From contig CAZXCU010000003.1 in the NCBI GenBank assembly GCA_964639245.1, positions 124,001-188,000 on the forward strand: a DNA stretch of 64,000 nucleotides, written 5' to 3'. The notes beneath the pieces are model-generated. The model ran no database searches and was not told the DNA's origin. It saw only the letters and a list, made by a program, of their open reading frames with translations. This DNA comes from SB15 sp964639245. GTDB taxonomy: Bacteria > Chloroflexota > Anaerolineae > Aggregatilineales > J027. Positions 55,461 to 64,000 of the stretch are shown one piece after another. A program made the position numbers and the translations under genes. Numbering within the stretch: position 1 is the stretch's first letter; every line of letters begins with the position of its first letter.

Positions 55461-58282
55461 CAATTTCCTTTAAGTACCTCAATTTCAGATGGGGTTAAAT
55501 CATAAATTTTATAAATCGCCTCATTTAATTCAATATCAAGCTGCCCGATTTTATAGGCTAAATCATAATCTTCAAACAAAATTGTTTTTTCCGCATACTC
55601 TTTTTTGAGAGCCAACATTTGTTTGACCAACCCAACAAGGTGGTCATATTTCTTTTTGTCCGATAGGTTGGTTAAATCAAGTTTTAAGATAGGGAGTTGT
55701 TCAACATCTTGGGTAAACCAGCGTAACCGTCCGCCCTTATCTGCATCGCCTAATACACTGGCTTTGCGCTTGTAGTAATTAAAAATCAAATCGGAGTTTA
55801 AGACCGCCAACAGGTATAGGTCATCGCTAGGAATGAAATAGATGGTGTTGGCAAGGAACAACCCGTCTGTATCGAGTGCAACTCGGCTTTCTTTGGCAAT
55901 GTCAGGATACACAATTTTAGGTTTTTCAAATGCAGCATAGTAATCGATGGTATCCTGAATCTCGTACCATTCATATAAGCCGGATTTGCGCCCTTGCCAG
56001 TATGTCCCTTGCCAATCGGCAGGTTTGGGCATGAGTTTATCTTTGTATTGTGCAAGATAGGCTTGTACAGCAGGATATTGTTCAATCTGAATCCCACGTC
56101 GTGTAAAAATGAGATATTTATTATTAAAATGAATACGATATTTACGGATGTCATCTCCCATGACAATTGGCTTGATAATTTCAGCACTGCGAGGATCTTC
56201 AGTGATTAGATTTTTTCTCAAAGTTTCACCAATAATAAAAATTGGATTACTTCCTGTTACTACCCCCCGATAGATTTTGCTATCAATATACTCCGCGAGC
56301 TTAATTCCTGATTGCTGAATTTTCTCCAATGTGTCTAGCTGAAAATTACCACTTAGCGACCAATTCCCCCCTTGTAAAGCGCGCTGGGTTAAACTGATGC
56401 CTTTTTCTTTGACGACATCTTTCAACTCCTCGAATTTCAAATCTTTGACAGTGGTGTAAGTGAAATTTTGTTGGTTTGAGGGCTGGTTTTGTGTCACAGT
56501 GATGGCAGGAAAAGTTGCTGCTTCTCTGAATACCGGGAGTTCACCAAAATCCACAATCGAGCTTAGGCTTGTTTTCTCAGCTAAAAATTGCCGTAGATTT
56601 TTGCCATAGTTGGAGCGCATAAATTTATTAGAAGTAATCATGGCAAAACGCCCCTTCGGACGCAGGAGTTGATGGGCTTTTTCCATGAAATAAACATATA
56701 AATCCGCCGTTCCCATGTAACTCTGAAAATGGGACTTGGCATAGGCTTTGAAGTCTGCGCCGAGTGTTTCTTGCCGAATATAAGGTGGATTGCCAATGAT
56801 AATATCAAAACCACCTTGTTTCATGACTTCTGGAAACGCTGCTTGCCATTGAAATTCTGACTCGACCAAACTATTGCCAACCTGAATATGATTGAGCATC
56901 GAAAGTTTTTTACGTTCGGTAGCAATCCGCAAGGCCAAATTCAACCGTGCGACTTCTACTGCCTGTGGGTCAAGGTCAACCCCAAAAAGATTATTTTCTA
57001 AGATAGCAAGGCCACGCTCACGGGGATTATTTTGGTGTTCTGGCAAACCATGAATGGCAAGATGGCGGTCTAGCACGTCAAAGGCTTCAATTAAGAAGGA
57101 TCCCGAACCGCACGAAGGATCTAGAATCCGAAGGGTATACGGATCAACCCCTTCTTGTAAGAATGTGCCGATTGTTTCTTCCACAATATAGCGGACGATG
57201 AACTGAGGGGTGTAATAAATCCCCTGAGATTTACGCTTAGTCAGCTTTTGTAGGTCAATATACTGAACACCTTCTGGATCTTGGGCTTTAAAACTCAGAT
57301 ATTGTTCGTAAATTGCGCCAAGAATGTCCGCGTCAATGGCCTTGAAGTCATACTCGGCATATCCTCCCTCGACAATGTACAAGCCTTTGAGAATCCGTTT
57401 GAGCAGGACAACATCATTAATTTCCAGATGGTCAAGAGGATGCTCGGCAAAAAGGCGAGCATTATAAACTTTATCAAATTCTCTAAAGAGGGCAACTATC
57501 TGCCGATAAAGATTCTTTTTCGTGCCTTTTTGCTCCTCATATTGACGAAGCAAACTTTGTAAGCGATGTTGTTCTAAGCCTCTGTCCTCAATCGTCCGAA
57601 TGAAGATGAGGCGGTCTAGCAATTTTTGTACCGCATCATCAATCACCCGTAAATCTTGGGTGTAATTGCCGTTGAATGCCCGCAATTCCCTAAATAAATC
57701 TTTGCGCCATTCGGTCATTTGGCTAAACAGTGCATCGCGGACATTCGGTTTAAGACGACGGCGTTTTGCCCCCACCGTTTCCGCAAAAGCATCCATCGCG
57801 TGCTGCTGCATGGATTCTTTGGAAAGCAGCCAGAGCAAATCAAATTTTTCGACGTACTCTGTGTAGTGTAAATCCAAAAAATTAGCTTGGAAGGGCAGTT
57901 CGCGCCAATCGGCATTAAACACTTTGAGGCGGTCAAAATCCGTCAGTACGGCCCATGTTACCCCTTTTAGCCACGCATAATTGATGGCCTGCTGCACCCA
58001 GCGTGTTTTATTGAGATTAGCGGGAATTTTTTTCGTTTCCACGTAAAAAGCAGGAATCCCACTGAGGTAGAAGCCAAAATCTACATAGCCATGTAAAATT
58101 TGTTCCTCAGAGGTGACTTCACGGTAATTTTCAATGTTCCATCCTAAGGCGCGAAACAAGGGCAGCACGAACACGCGCTGAATTTCACTTTCGTTCAGTT
58201 TAGCCCGTTCTTTTTCAGGAATGGCAAGGAATTGCTGAACCAAGTCTTGAATCTGCTGACGCGCTTGTTCTTTATTGGTCAT
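55460..58282 (-). CDS. Type IIG restriction-modification enzyme (nuclease + N6-adenine methyltransferase + specificity)
   Basis: A 940-residue single-chain enzyme. Residues 1-150 form an HSDR-like nuclease with YVDFGF (Asp68) and VETKK (Glu82, Lys84), a PD-(D/E)xK site. A helical linker follows, then an N6-adenine methyltransferase with ILDPSCGSGSF (about 390) and NPPYIRQE (about 497). The C-terminal 350 residues are TaqI/Eco57I-like target recognition. So it both cuts and methylates. The gene overlaps the kinase gene upstream (ATGA) and the aldolase-like gene downstream (TGATG), unusual company for a restriction enzyme. It appears intact. The recognition site cannot be read from sequence. 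Confidence 0.92.
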   Translation of the reverse strand: MTNKEQARQQIQDLVQQFLAIPEKERAKLNESEIQRVFVLPLFRALGWNIENYREVTSEEQILHGYVDFGFYLSGIPAFYVETKKIPANLNKTRWVQQAINYAWLKGVTWAVLTDFDRLKVFNADWRELPFQANFLDLHYTEYVEKFDLLWLLSKESMQQHAMDAFAETVGAKRRRLKPNVRDALFSQMTEWRKDLFRELRAFNGNYTQDLRVIDDAVQKLLDRLIFIRTIEDRGLEQHRLQSLLRQYEEQKGTKKNLYRQIVALFREFDKVYNARLFAEHPLDHLEINDVVLLKRILKGLYIVEGGYAEYDFKAIDADILGAIYEQYLSFKAQDPEGVQYIDLQKLTKRKSQGIYYTPQFIVRYIVEETIGTFLQEGVDPYTLRILDPSCGSGSFLIEAFDVLDRHLAIHGLPEHQNNPRERGLAILENNLFGVDLDPQAVEVARLNLALRIATERKKLSMLNHIQVGNSLVESEFQWQAAFPEVMKQGGFDIIIGNPPYIRQETLGADFKAYAKSHFQSYMGTADLYVYFMEKAHQLLRPKGRFAMITSNKFMRSNYGKNLRQFLAEKTSLSSIVDFGELPVFREAATFPAITVTQNQPSNQQNFTYTTVKDLKFEELKDVVKEKGISLTQRALQGGNWSLSGNFQLDTLEKIQQSGIKLAEYIDSKIYRGVVTGSNPIFIIGETLRKNLITEDPRSAEIIKPIVMGDDIRKYRIHFNNKYLIFTRRGIQIEQYPAVQAYLAQYKDKLMPKPADWQGTYWQGRKSGLYEWYEIQDTIDYYAAFEKPKIVYPDIAKESRVALDTDGLFLANTIYFIPSDDLYLLAVLNSDLIFNYYKRKASVLGDADKGGRLRWFTQDVEQLPILKLDLTNLSDKKKYDHLVGLVKQMLALKKEYAEKTILFEDYDLAYKIGQLDIELNEAIYKIYDLTPSEIEVLKGN

Positions 58283-60834
58283 CCAGCATCCTGTACACAG
58301 CGAAAACCAAAAAATGGATCTTGCGAACCCGGATTGACGGGCAAACGGTAGGTGGTGCGATATTCAGTTGTTCCCATAATATCGAGGGTGAGCGCCCCGC
58401 CACCGCGTAAAATTTTCTGGTCGCCGGTTTCTGGCCCGGTGGGGTTGTCTACCGGACTGTTGGCGTAATAATCTTCGGCGTACCAATCCGCGACCCATTC
58501 CCAGACATTCCCCGCCAGATCCAGCACGCCAAAGGCACTTGCCCCCGCCGGAAATTTGCCAACTTCGACCAGAATGCCCGCGCCGATATTGGCGGGAATC
58601 CCACCGTCAACCGTGTTGTCATTGCCCCACGGGAAGGTGAAATTTTCCTTGCTGCGGGCTGCAAATTCCCATTCGGCTTCGGTGGGCAGCCGTTTTCCTG
58701 CCCATGTGCAATAGGCTTGGGCATCATCCCATGTGATTCCGCCCACTGGAAAATTTTGTTCGCCGCGCACAAACCCCTGCCCTACAATTTGTTCGGCAGG
58801 GCGTTCGATGACTTCAATTGCTTCAAAATGCAGGTTAATCCACATGGGAACGGAAGCGGTTTCGGCATCATCATCGGGATTGCTGTAAGCGCTGCCCGGC
58901 CCGCGTACCAGCACAATAAAAATTTCTTCGTCGCTGGTATCCACAAAGCCATCCGACGGATTCTGCGGACTGTAGCAGCATGTCCCATCGGCTTTTAACA
59001 CCTGATAATTTCCATCGCGCACACCGGGCATATACATCATGTGCGTGCCGATATTTTCGTAAATCAGTTCGTCGTCAAGGTAAATGTTGGACAACCCCCA
59101 CGAGTTCACAAACCCCTCAACGGTGGGGTAAAAACTGTCTTCATTGCCGCTGTCGCCGTGCATGAGAACATGCGAAGCCACCCCGCCTTCGTGAAACGGG
59201 GCATTTTCACGGAAAATGGTGTGTTCAATGCGGAAATGTCCCTCTAGGGTTTTGGTCATTTCGCTGCTGACACTGCCAGTAAACTCAATGACAATCGTTC
59301 CAGAGTCCGTCGTGGTATCGAGATTCAGTTCAAGGTGGGCATCGTCTAAACCGACCACTTTATCGCCTTTGAGGGAAAAACGGTCAAATAAATTACCGAC
59401 CAGATAGCCATCTGTGGCTTTGACATGCCATAGGGATGCCCCCTCACTTTCTGGTTGCGGCCATGTAATCGGTTGGGTGCGGCCTGTATCCAGCACAAAA
59501 TCAAGATATTCTATGTTAGTGACTTCGGTTTCATCCATAAAAAAGGGATTGACCCGCACCTGATGGGGGGGATTTTCGCTGGCATTGCCGGTGGCAGACC
59601 CCATCAAAAATTGTCCGCCGGGAATGTACACCATGCCTTCGGGCGCGGCGGGTGGCGGTTGGACATCCGGGTCAGTGCTGTTGTCATCGCCCCGGGTGAG
59701 GAAAAAAAACGCTCCGACGAGAATGACCAAGAGTACCGCAATCACCGCCCCAATACTGACGGCTGAACGTCCATGCGGAATATTAATGACGACTTGCGTG
59801 CCAACCGTTTGATTCGCAGCACTTTGATAGAGCGTGTTGGCGGTCATGTGTTCGGGTGCTGAGGGTAAACTGCCCAGCGTAACCGTTCGCATATCCTCCG
59901 CGTCCCCGCCCAGCGTGCCATAGGTATCCTGCCCCACGATGGTTTCATTGATGTCAATGTCAAAGGTGGTTTTTTCGCTGGCGGTACGGGTTGAACCGCG
60001 TAGGATATCAATCATTTCTTGGGCAGACTCAAAACGGTCAGCCGGGTCTTTTTCCAGCGCTTTTAAAATCACGCGGTCAAAAACGGCGGGCAGCGTTGTA
60101 TTTTTGCTGCTGGGGGTAGGTGGGGTCTCTTGAATATGTTTGAACAGCACGGTAGTAAAAGAGTCCCCTTTAAAGGGAACATCCCCCACCACCATCTGGT
60201 AGAGAATCACGCCCATCGCGTACAGATCGGCCTTGTGGGTGATGTTGTCGCCCTGTGCCTGTTCCGGGGCCATATACGCAGGTGTGCCAGAAATCGCATG
60301 GCTGGCGGTCAGTTTTTGCCCGCCCAGCAGCCGTGCCAAGCCGAAATCGGTCAAGACTAAACGTTCATGGCTGGCAATCATGGCGTTGCTGGGTTTGAGG
60401 TCACGATGGGTCACGCCGCGCTGATGGGCATACGTCACTGCTGCCGCGAGTTGGGTAAAATAATTCATCACATCGTCTAACGGCAGATGTTTTTCGGGAC
60501 GGTGATGGGCGGCTTCGAGCAAATCTTCCAGTGTAGGCCCGTCAATCAGTTCCATAATCATGTACTGAATGCCATCTTGCACGTCAAAGTCAAACACACG
60601 CACAATATTCGGGTGACTTAAGGCCGCAATCGCCCGTGCTTCTCGCTGGAAACGGGCGGCGCTGTCCGCCGAAGCCAATGCGCCCGGATTCAACACCTTG
60701 ATGGCGACATCCTGTTCTAAACTGGGGTTATGGGCGCGGTAAACTTCGGCCATCCCGCCTCGCCCCAGCAGTCCTTTAATTTCATATTTGCCGAGTTTAT
60801 CCCCCGGCTTAAAGTATGATGCGTGTTTAGACAT
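58279..60834 (-). CDS. Ser/Thr protein kinase - transmembrane - FGE-sulfatase-domain protein with large insertion
   Basis: An 851-residue receptor-like kinase. Residues 15-275 are the kinase: glycine loop GRGGMAEVY, Lys in VAIKVL, catalytic HRDLKPSN (about 143) and DFGLARL (about 173), then TPAYMAPEQ. One membrane helix lies near 358-381. Outside is a formylglycine-generating-enzyme-like fold that starts GMVYIPGGQFLMG (about 400) and resumes with WDDAQAYCTWAGKRLPTEAE to LAGNVWEWVADWY. Between its halves is an inserted beta-rich domain of about 215 residues. The FGE fold here is probably ligand-binding, since the catalytic Cys pair of true FGE is not evident. ATG 60834 has GGAG upstream. The stop overlaps the type IIG gene. 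Confidence 0.9.
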   Translation of the reverse strand: MSKHASYFKPGDKLGKYEIKGLLGRGGMAEVYRAHNPSLEQDVAIKVLNPGALASADSAARFQREARAIAALSHPNIVRVFDFDVQDGIQYMIMELIDGPTLEDLLEAAHHRPEKHLPLDDVMNYFTQLAAAVTYAHQRGVTHRDLKPSNAMIASHERLVLTDFGLARLLGGQKLTASHAISGTPAYMAPEQAQGDNITHKADLYAMGVILYQMVVGDVPFKGDSFTTVLFKHIQETPPTPSSKNTTLPAVFDRVILKALEKDPADRFESAQEMIDILRGSTRTASEKTTFDIDINETIVGQDTYGTLGGDAEDMRTVTLGSLPSAPEHMTANTLYQSAANQTVGTQVVINIPHGRSAVSIGAVIAVLLVILVGAFFFLTRGDDNSTDPDVQPPPAAPEGMVYIPGGQFLMGSATGNASENPPHQVRVNPFFMDETEVTNIEYLDFVLDTGRTQPITWPQPESEGASLWHVKATDGYLVGNLFDRFSLKGDKVVGLDDAHLELNLDTTTDSGTIVIEFTGSVSSEMTKTLEGHFRIEHTIFRENAPFHEGGVASHVLMHGDSGNEDSFYPTVEGFVNSWGLSNIYLDDELIYENIGTHMMYMPGVRDGNYQVLKADGTCCYSPQNPSDGFVDTSDEEIFIVLVRGPGSAYSNPDDDAETASVPMWINLHFEAIEVIERPAEQIVGQGFVRGEQNFPVGGITWDDAQAYCTWAGKRLPTEAEWEFAARSKENFTFPWGNDNTVDGGIPANIGAGILVEVGKFPAGASAFGVLDLAGNVWEWVADWYAEDYYANSPVDNPTGPETGDQKILRGGGALTLDIMGTTEYRTTYRLPVNPGSQDPFFGFRCVQDAG

Positions 60835-60987
60835 GCCTGCTCCTGCGATTCTCTTCAACTATAACTTTTTGGGGCTAAAAAGCAACTTTGCAGAGGGGAA
60901 TCGCGGGGATGCTGCGAATCTGAAATTAATAAATGAATGCCAGATGAGAAAAACTGGTCAGGTGGCTAGGTAAAATCCCCCCCACCT

Positions 60988-61036
60988 ATCGGATGTCCGA
61001 TGAGTTTTAACCCGTTAGACTGATTTCAGATGAAAT
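60988..61036. promoter_or_regulatory. Two short perfect palindromes before the large sensor kinase
   Basis: ATCGGA-TG-TCCGAT (60988-61001) and ATTTCA-GA-TGAAAT (61023-61036), both 14 bases, lie 40-75 bases before the start of the kinase at 61075, with TATATT between them and the gene. They may bind a dimeric regulator. The rest of 60835-61074 shows only the promoter side of the kinase-FGE gene. Confidence 0.35.
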
Positions 61037-61074
61037 GCGCGACTCCGTTTACTGTATATTAGGCTTGTGATGGA

Positions 61075-64000
61075 ATGTCAACTTTGACTACTGAAACATC
61101 GACCATTCGTAGTTCTGAAACAACGTTTATCAACCAATTTTTGGCGTATTCGCCCTTAGCCTCTGCCGTTTTTGATACTGAAATGCGCTATCTGGCGGTG
61201 AATCAAAAATGGGTGGAGACGTACAACCTGCACGGGCGGGAACTGCTCGGTCACTCCCATTACGATATTTTTCCTGAAATTGGTGAGCGTTGGAAAACCC
61301 TACATCGCCGCACGCTGAACGGCGAGGTCATTCAGCAGGATGTTGATGTGTTCCCCCGCGCCGACGGTAACCTCGACTTTGTAAATTATGAAATGCACCC
61401 ATGGCATCAACCGGATGGGCAGGTTGGCGGTCTCATCATGTACACCGCCGTCGTCACCGACCAAGTACGCGCTTCTCAAATCACAAAGCGGCGTGAAAGT
61501 CGTTTCCAAGCCATGTACGAAGTGTTGGCTGCCAAGGGGCAATCGGTCACAGAACAACTCACCGCCCTGTTAAAAGTTGGGGTGGATTTTCTCACGCTGG
61601 ATTTAGGCATCATCAGCCAGATTGAAGGCGATGAGTATACAGTTCTATACTGCTATGACCGTAACGGCGGATTGCAGCCGGGCGCAAAATTCATCTTAGG
61701 CCAAACCTACTGCGCGATCACCGTAGACGCAAGCGGCGTAACCATGATTGAACACATGGGCAAGTCTGAATTTAAAGGGCATCCCTGCTATCAGGCGTTT
61801 GGGCTGGAAACCTATATTGGTATTCAGTTGATGGTGAACGACAAACCGTTTGGCACTTTGAATTTTACCAGCGCCGACCCGCGTAATGTGCCATTTGACG
61901 AAACTGACCGCGATTTCTTTTTGCTGATGGCACAGTTGATTAGCGGGATTCTGGAACGCGAAGCGGCACGACAGGAATTGGAGCAGCAAAAAAATTATCT
62001 GCGCCAAGTCATTGACGCTGCGCCGGCCATGATTTTCGTCAAAAATTACGAAGGGCAGTTTGAAGTTGTTAATCAAGCGACTGCCAACATTTATCAAACC
62101 ACTCCGATGAACTTGATGGGCAAAACCGACGCAGATTTTAATCCGAATGTGGATGAAGTGCAGGCGTTTTTGGAAGCCGATAAAAAGGTGATGAAGGCGG
62201 GTCAGCCCTTTACAATTGAAGAACCTGTTTCTAACGCGAAGGGTGAAACCCGCTGGTTTCGTACCACCAAAGTCCCGATTTACGATACCAACCAGCAATC
62301 TAATAAATTGGTCGGTGTGGCGGTGGACATCACCGAGCGCCGCCAAGCAGAAGAAAACCTCAAGCAGGTGAATGAACAACTTTCGTTGATTCTGGAAAAC
62401 TTGCCGCTCGTCTCCTATACCCTTTCGCTCAAAACCGGAGCGCAGCCATTCCACGCCAGCTATGTAGGGGCAAGCATCCAGACCATTACCGGGTACACTG
62501 TTGAGGATTTTGCCGCCAAACCGGACTTATGGCTCGACAACCTGCATCCCGATGACCAAGCCTCCATTCTGGGCAGCATGACCAAAGTGATGCAGCAAGA
62601 CATGAATCAGTATGAATATCGCTGGAAACATGCCGATGGGCAATATCGCTGGATTCTGGATGTGCAGCGTTTGGTGCGCGATACCGAAGGCAATCCCCAT
62701 TATATTGCTGGCACATGGTTGGACATCACCGAACGCAAACAGGCCGAAGAAGCCCTTATTGTGACCGAAGAGCGCTTCCAATTGGCGCTGCAAGGGGCGG
62801 ACTTGGGGTTGTGGGACTGGGATGTTCAAACGGGCAGGGTCACTTTTAATGAGCGCTGGGCCGAAATGGTGGGATATACCCTAAGCGAAATTGAACCCAA
62901 TGTCAGCGTCTGGGAAAAATTAGTCCTCCCAGAGGATATGCCGCACATTACCGAAGTGCTAACCGCACATCTTGAAGGACGCACACCCTTTTATGAAACC
63001 GAACACCGGATGGTTGCCAAAAATGGTGACATCAAGTGGATTTTGGACAAAGGGCGGGTGTTTGAACGCACCCCCGATGGCAAACCCCTGCGTGCCATTG
63101 GCACCCATCTGGACATCACCGAACGTAAACGCCTTGAAGCGGAACGTGAAGTGCTGTTCAAACAAACTGAAAATCAATATCAGTTGAGCCGCACCCTAGC
63201 GACGGTTCGCAGCAACCAAGAATTCACCCAGACCATTCGCCAAACCCTGCCGGGGACAAGCTGTGATGGGCTGGCAATGTTCAGCGTCGAATTGGATAAA
63301 AACGGGCAGCCAGACTGGGCAGAATTGGTTGCTGCCCAAACCAATAATTTGCCGATGGGAACACGGTATAAAATTGCGGACATGCCCTTTGCCCACTTCT
63401 GGTTTAAAAATCAGCAAGAGCCGCAATTGGTTGAAGATGTCGCCACCGACTCCCGCATAGACAACATTTCTAGGGTCATCTTTAGCGGATTGGGCATTTG
63501 TTCTGTAGCGATTGTTCCCTTAAATGTCGCTGGGCGCTGGGTGGGGGTGCTGTCCTTCACATGGAACACGCCCCATACCTTTACTGAACAGGAAATCGCC
63601 TTCTACCGGGCGCTACCCTCGCTGGCTGCGCCGGTGGCAGACAACCTGCACTTGCTCAAAGAATTGCAAAAAACCGTCCAAGATTTAAAAGTGGCGAATC
63701 GGCTTGCCAAAGAGAATGCCCGCCTGAAATCCGAATTTTTAGCCACCATGTCGCATGAACTGCGGACTCCGATGAATGCGATTGAAGGCTTCACCAGCAT
63801 CATGCTCAGCAATATGGGGGTGGAACTCCCCCCGCAAGGCCGTAAGATGCTCGAACGGGTGAGCTTGAACAGCAAACGCCTGCTCCAACTGATTAATGAC
63901 TTCCTTGACCTCTCGCGGATTGAATCGGGGCGGATGGAATTAGCCAATATGCCGATGACTCCGGCTGCCTTAGCAGACAAATGGCGGGATGCTCTGGTGG
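61075..64000 (+). CDS. Multi-PAS/GAF sensor histidine kinase (cut by window edge)
   Basis: An open frame from ATG 61075 runs off the right edge (975 codons visible). The order is: PAS (about 20-130), GAF (about 145-300), PAS (about 310-425), two more PAS/PAC domains (about 435-555 and 565-690, each ending in a DITERK- or DITERR-type motif), a second GAF (about 700-860), a coiled segment and the start of HisKA with SEFLATMSHELRTPMNAI. The HATPase domain lies beyond the window. There is no membrane helix, so it senses cytoplasmic signals such as redox, light or small molecules. GGAATG gives little ribosome binding signal. Confidence 0.88.
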   Translation, partial: MSTLTTETSTIRSSETTFINQFLAYSPLASAVFDTEMRYLAVNQKWVETYNLHGRELLGHSHYDIFPEIGERWKTLHRRTLNGEVIQQDVDVFPRADGNLDFVNYEMHPWHQPDGQVGGLIMYTAVVTDQVRASQITKRRESRFQAMYEVLAAKGQSVTEQLTALLKVGVDFLTLDLGIISQIEGDEYTVLYCYDRNGGLQPGAKFILGQTYCAITVDASGVTMIEHMGKSEFKGHPCYQAFGLETYIGIQLMVNDKPFGTLNFTSADPRNVPFDETDRDFFLLMAQLISGILEREAARQELEQQKNYLRQVIDAAPAMIFVKNYEGQFEVVNQATANIYQTTPMNLMGKTDADFNPNVDEVQAFLEADKKVMKAGQPFTIEEPVSNAKGETRWFRTTKVPIYDTNQQSNKLVGVAVDITERRQAEENLKQVNEQLSLILENLPLVSYTLSLKTGAQPFHASYVGASIQTITGYTVEDFAAKPDLWLDNLHPDDQASILGSMTKVMQQDMNQYEYRWKHADGQYRWILDVQRLVRDTEGNPHYIAGTWLDITERKQAEEALIVTEERFQLALQGADLGLWDWDVQTGRVTFNERWAEMVGYTLSEIEPNVSVWEKLVLPEDMPHITEVLTAHLEGRTPFYETEHRMVAKNGDIKWILDKGRVFERTPDGKPLRAIGTHLDITERKRLEAEREVLFKQTENQYQLSRTLATVRSNQEFTQTIRQTLPGTSCDGLAMFSVELDKNGQPDWAELVAAQTNNLPMGTRYKIADMPFAHFWFKNQQEPQLVEDVATDSRIDNISRVIFSGLGICSVAIVPLNVAGRWVGVLSFTWNTPHTFTEQEIAFYRALPSLAAPVADNLHLLKELQKTVQDLKVANRLAKENARLKSEFLATMSHELRTPMNAIEGFTSIMLSNMGVELPPQGRKMLERVSLNSKRLLQLINDFLDLSRIESGRMELANMPMTPAALADKWRDALV

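Overview
The window looks like a scaffold from a metagenome-assembled or draft genome of a Chloroflexota bacterium, probably Anaerolineae-like. This is inferred from protein style, not from a marker gene: a split glycine decarboxylase (GcvPA/GcvPB), many secreted proteins with Thr/Pro-rich TATPT linkers, TolB-type beta-propellers, SH3b and beta-helix domains, a TIR-receptor fusion, and dense GGGCGGGTC-type intergenic hairpins. There is one 100-base N gap (6099-6198), inside a repeat array. No rRNA, tRNA or CRISPR array was seen.

Layout. 1-5 kb: the end of a restriction endonuclease, a lipoprotein, queG, an unusual Fe-S DNA glycosylase with a HicB-like protein, and a minus-strand operon of membrane thioredoxin, ECF sigma factor, zinc anti-sigma factor and a small membrane protein. 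The thioredoxin has an in-frame TGA exactly where the first Cys of CxxC should be, followed by a SECIS-like hairpin. 5-6.3 kb: a REP-associated transposase between two tandem REP arrays. 6.4-10.3 kb: gcvH, gcvPA, gcvPB. 10.3-16.1 kb: a secreted protein between inverted repeats, a MITE-like element, and a copper/heme group (two-domain multicopper oxidase, duplicated cytochrome c, SCO-cupredoxin fusion). 16-19.7 kb: hybrid histidine kinase, DinB-like protein, STAS-like protein. 19.8-27.3 kb: TIR-TM-propeller-SH3b receptor, a 122-bp MITE with target-site duplication, amino acid permease, two more propeller proteins (one with an in-frame TAG), and a secreted metzincin. 27.3-34.9 kb: a DeoR-NosL fusion regulator, a PIN toxin/antitoxin pair, malic enzyme-PTA, two STAS-like genes, a thioesterase, a Yip1 protein and a polyprenyl synthase. 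34.9-41.2 kb: two beta-helix surface proteins (one with an LPATG tail) and an M3 peptidase. 41.2-52.8 kb: two separate ATPase + DUF4276-like pairs, with an FHA/sensor group, a CAP protein, an O-antigen ligase-like protein and ribF. 52.9-64 kb: a cytochrome/copper monooxygenase-like protein, then a tightly overlapped minus-strand run of Ser/Thr kinase-FGE, type IIG restriction-modification enzyme and PLP aldolase-like enzyme, and finally a large sensor kinase cut by the window edge.

Working together. The clearest functional units are the glycine cleavage genes; copper and heme redox proteins probably serving the envelope respiratory chain; the redox sigma/anti-sigma/thioredoxin operon; and several defence-like modules (type IIG enzyme with kinase, ATPase/Toprim-like pairs, TIR protein, PIN toxin pair). 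The defence roles are inferred from domain content and gene overlap only.
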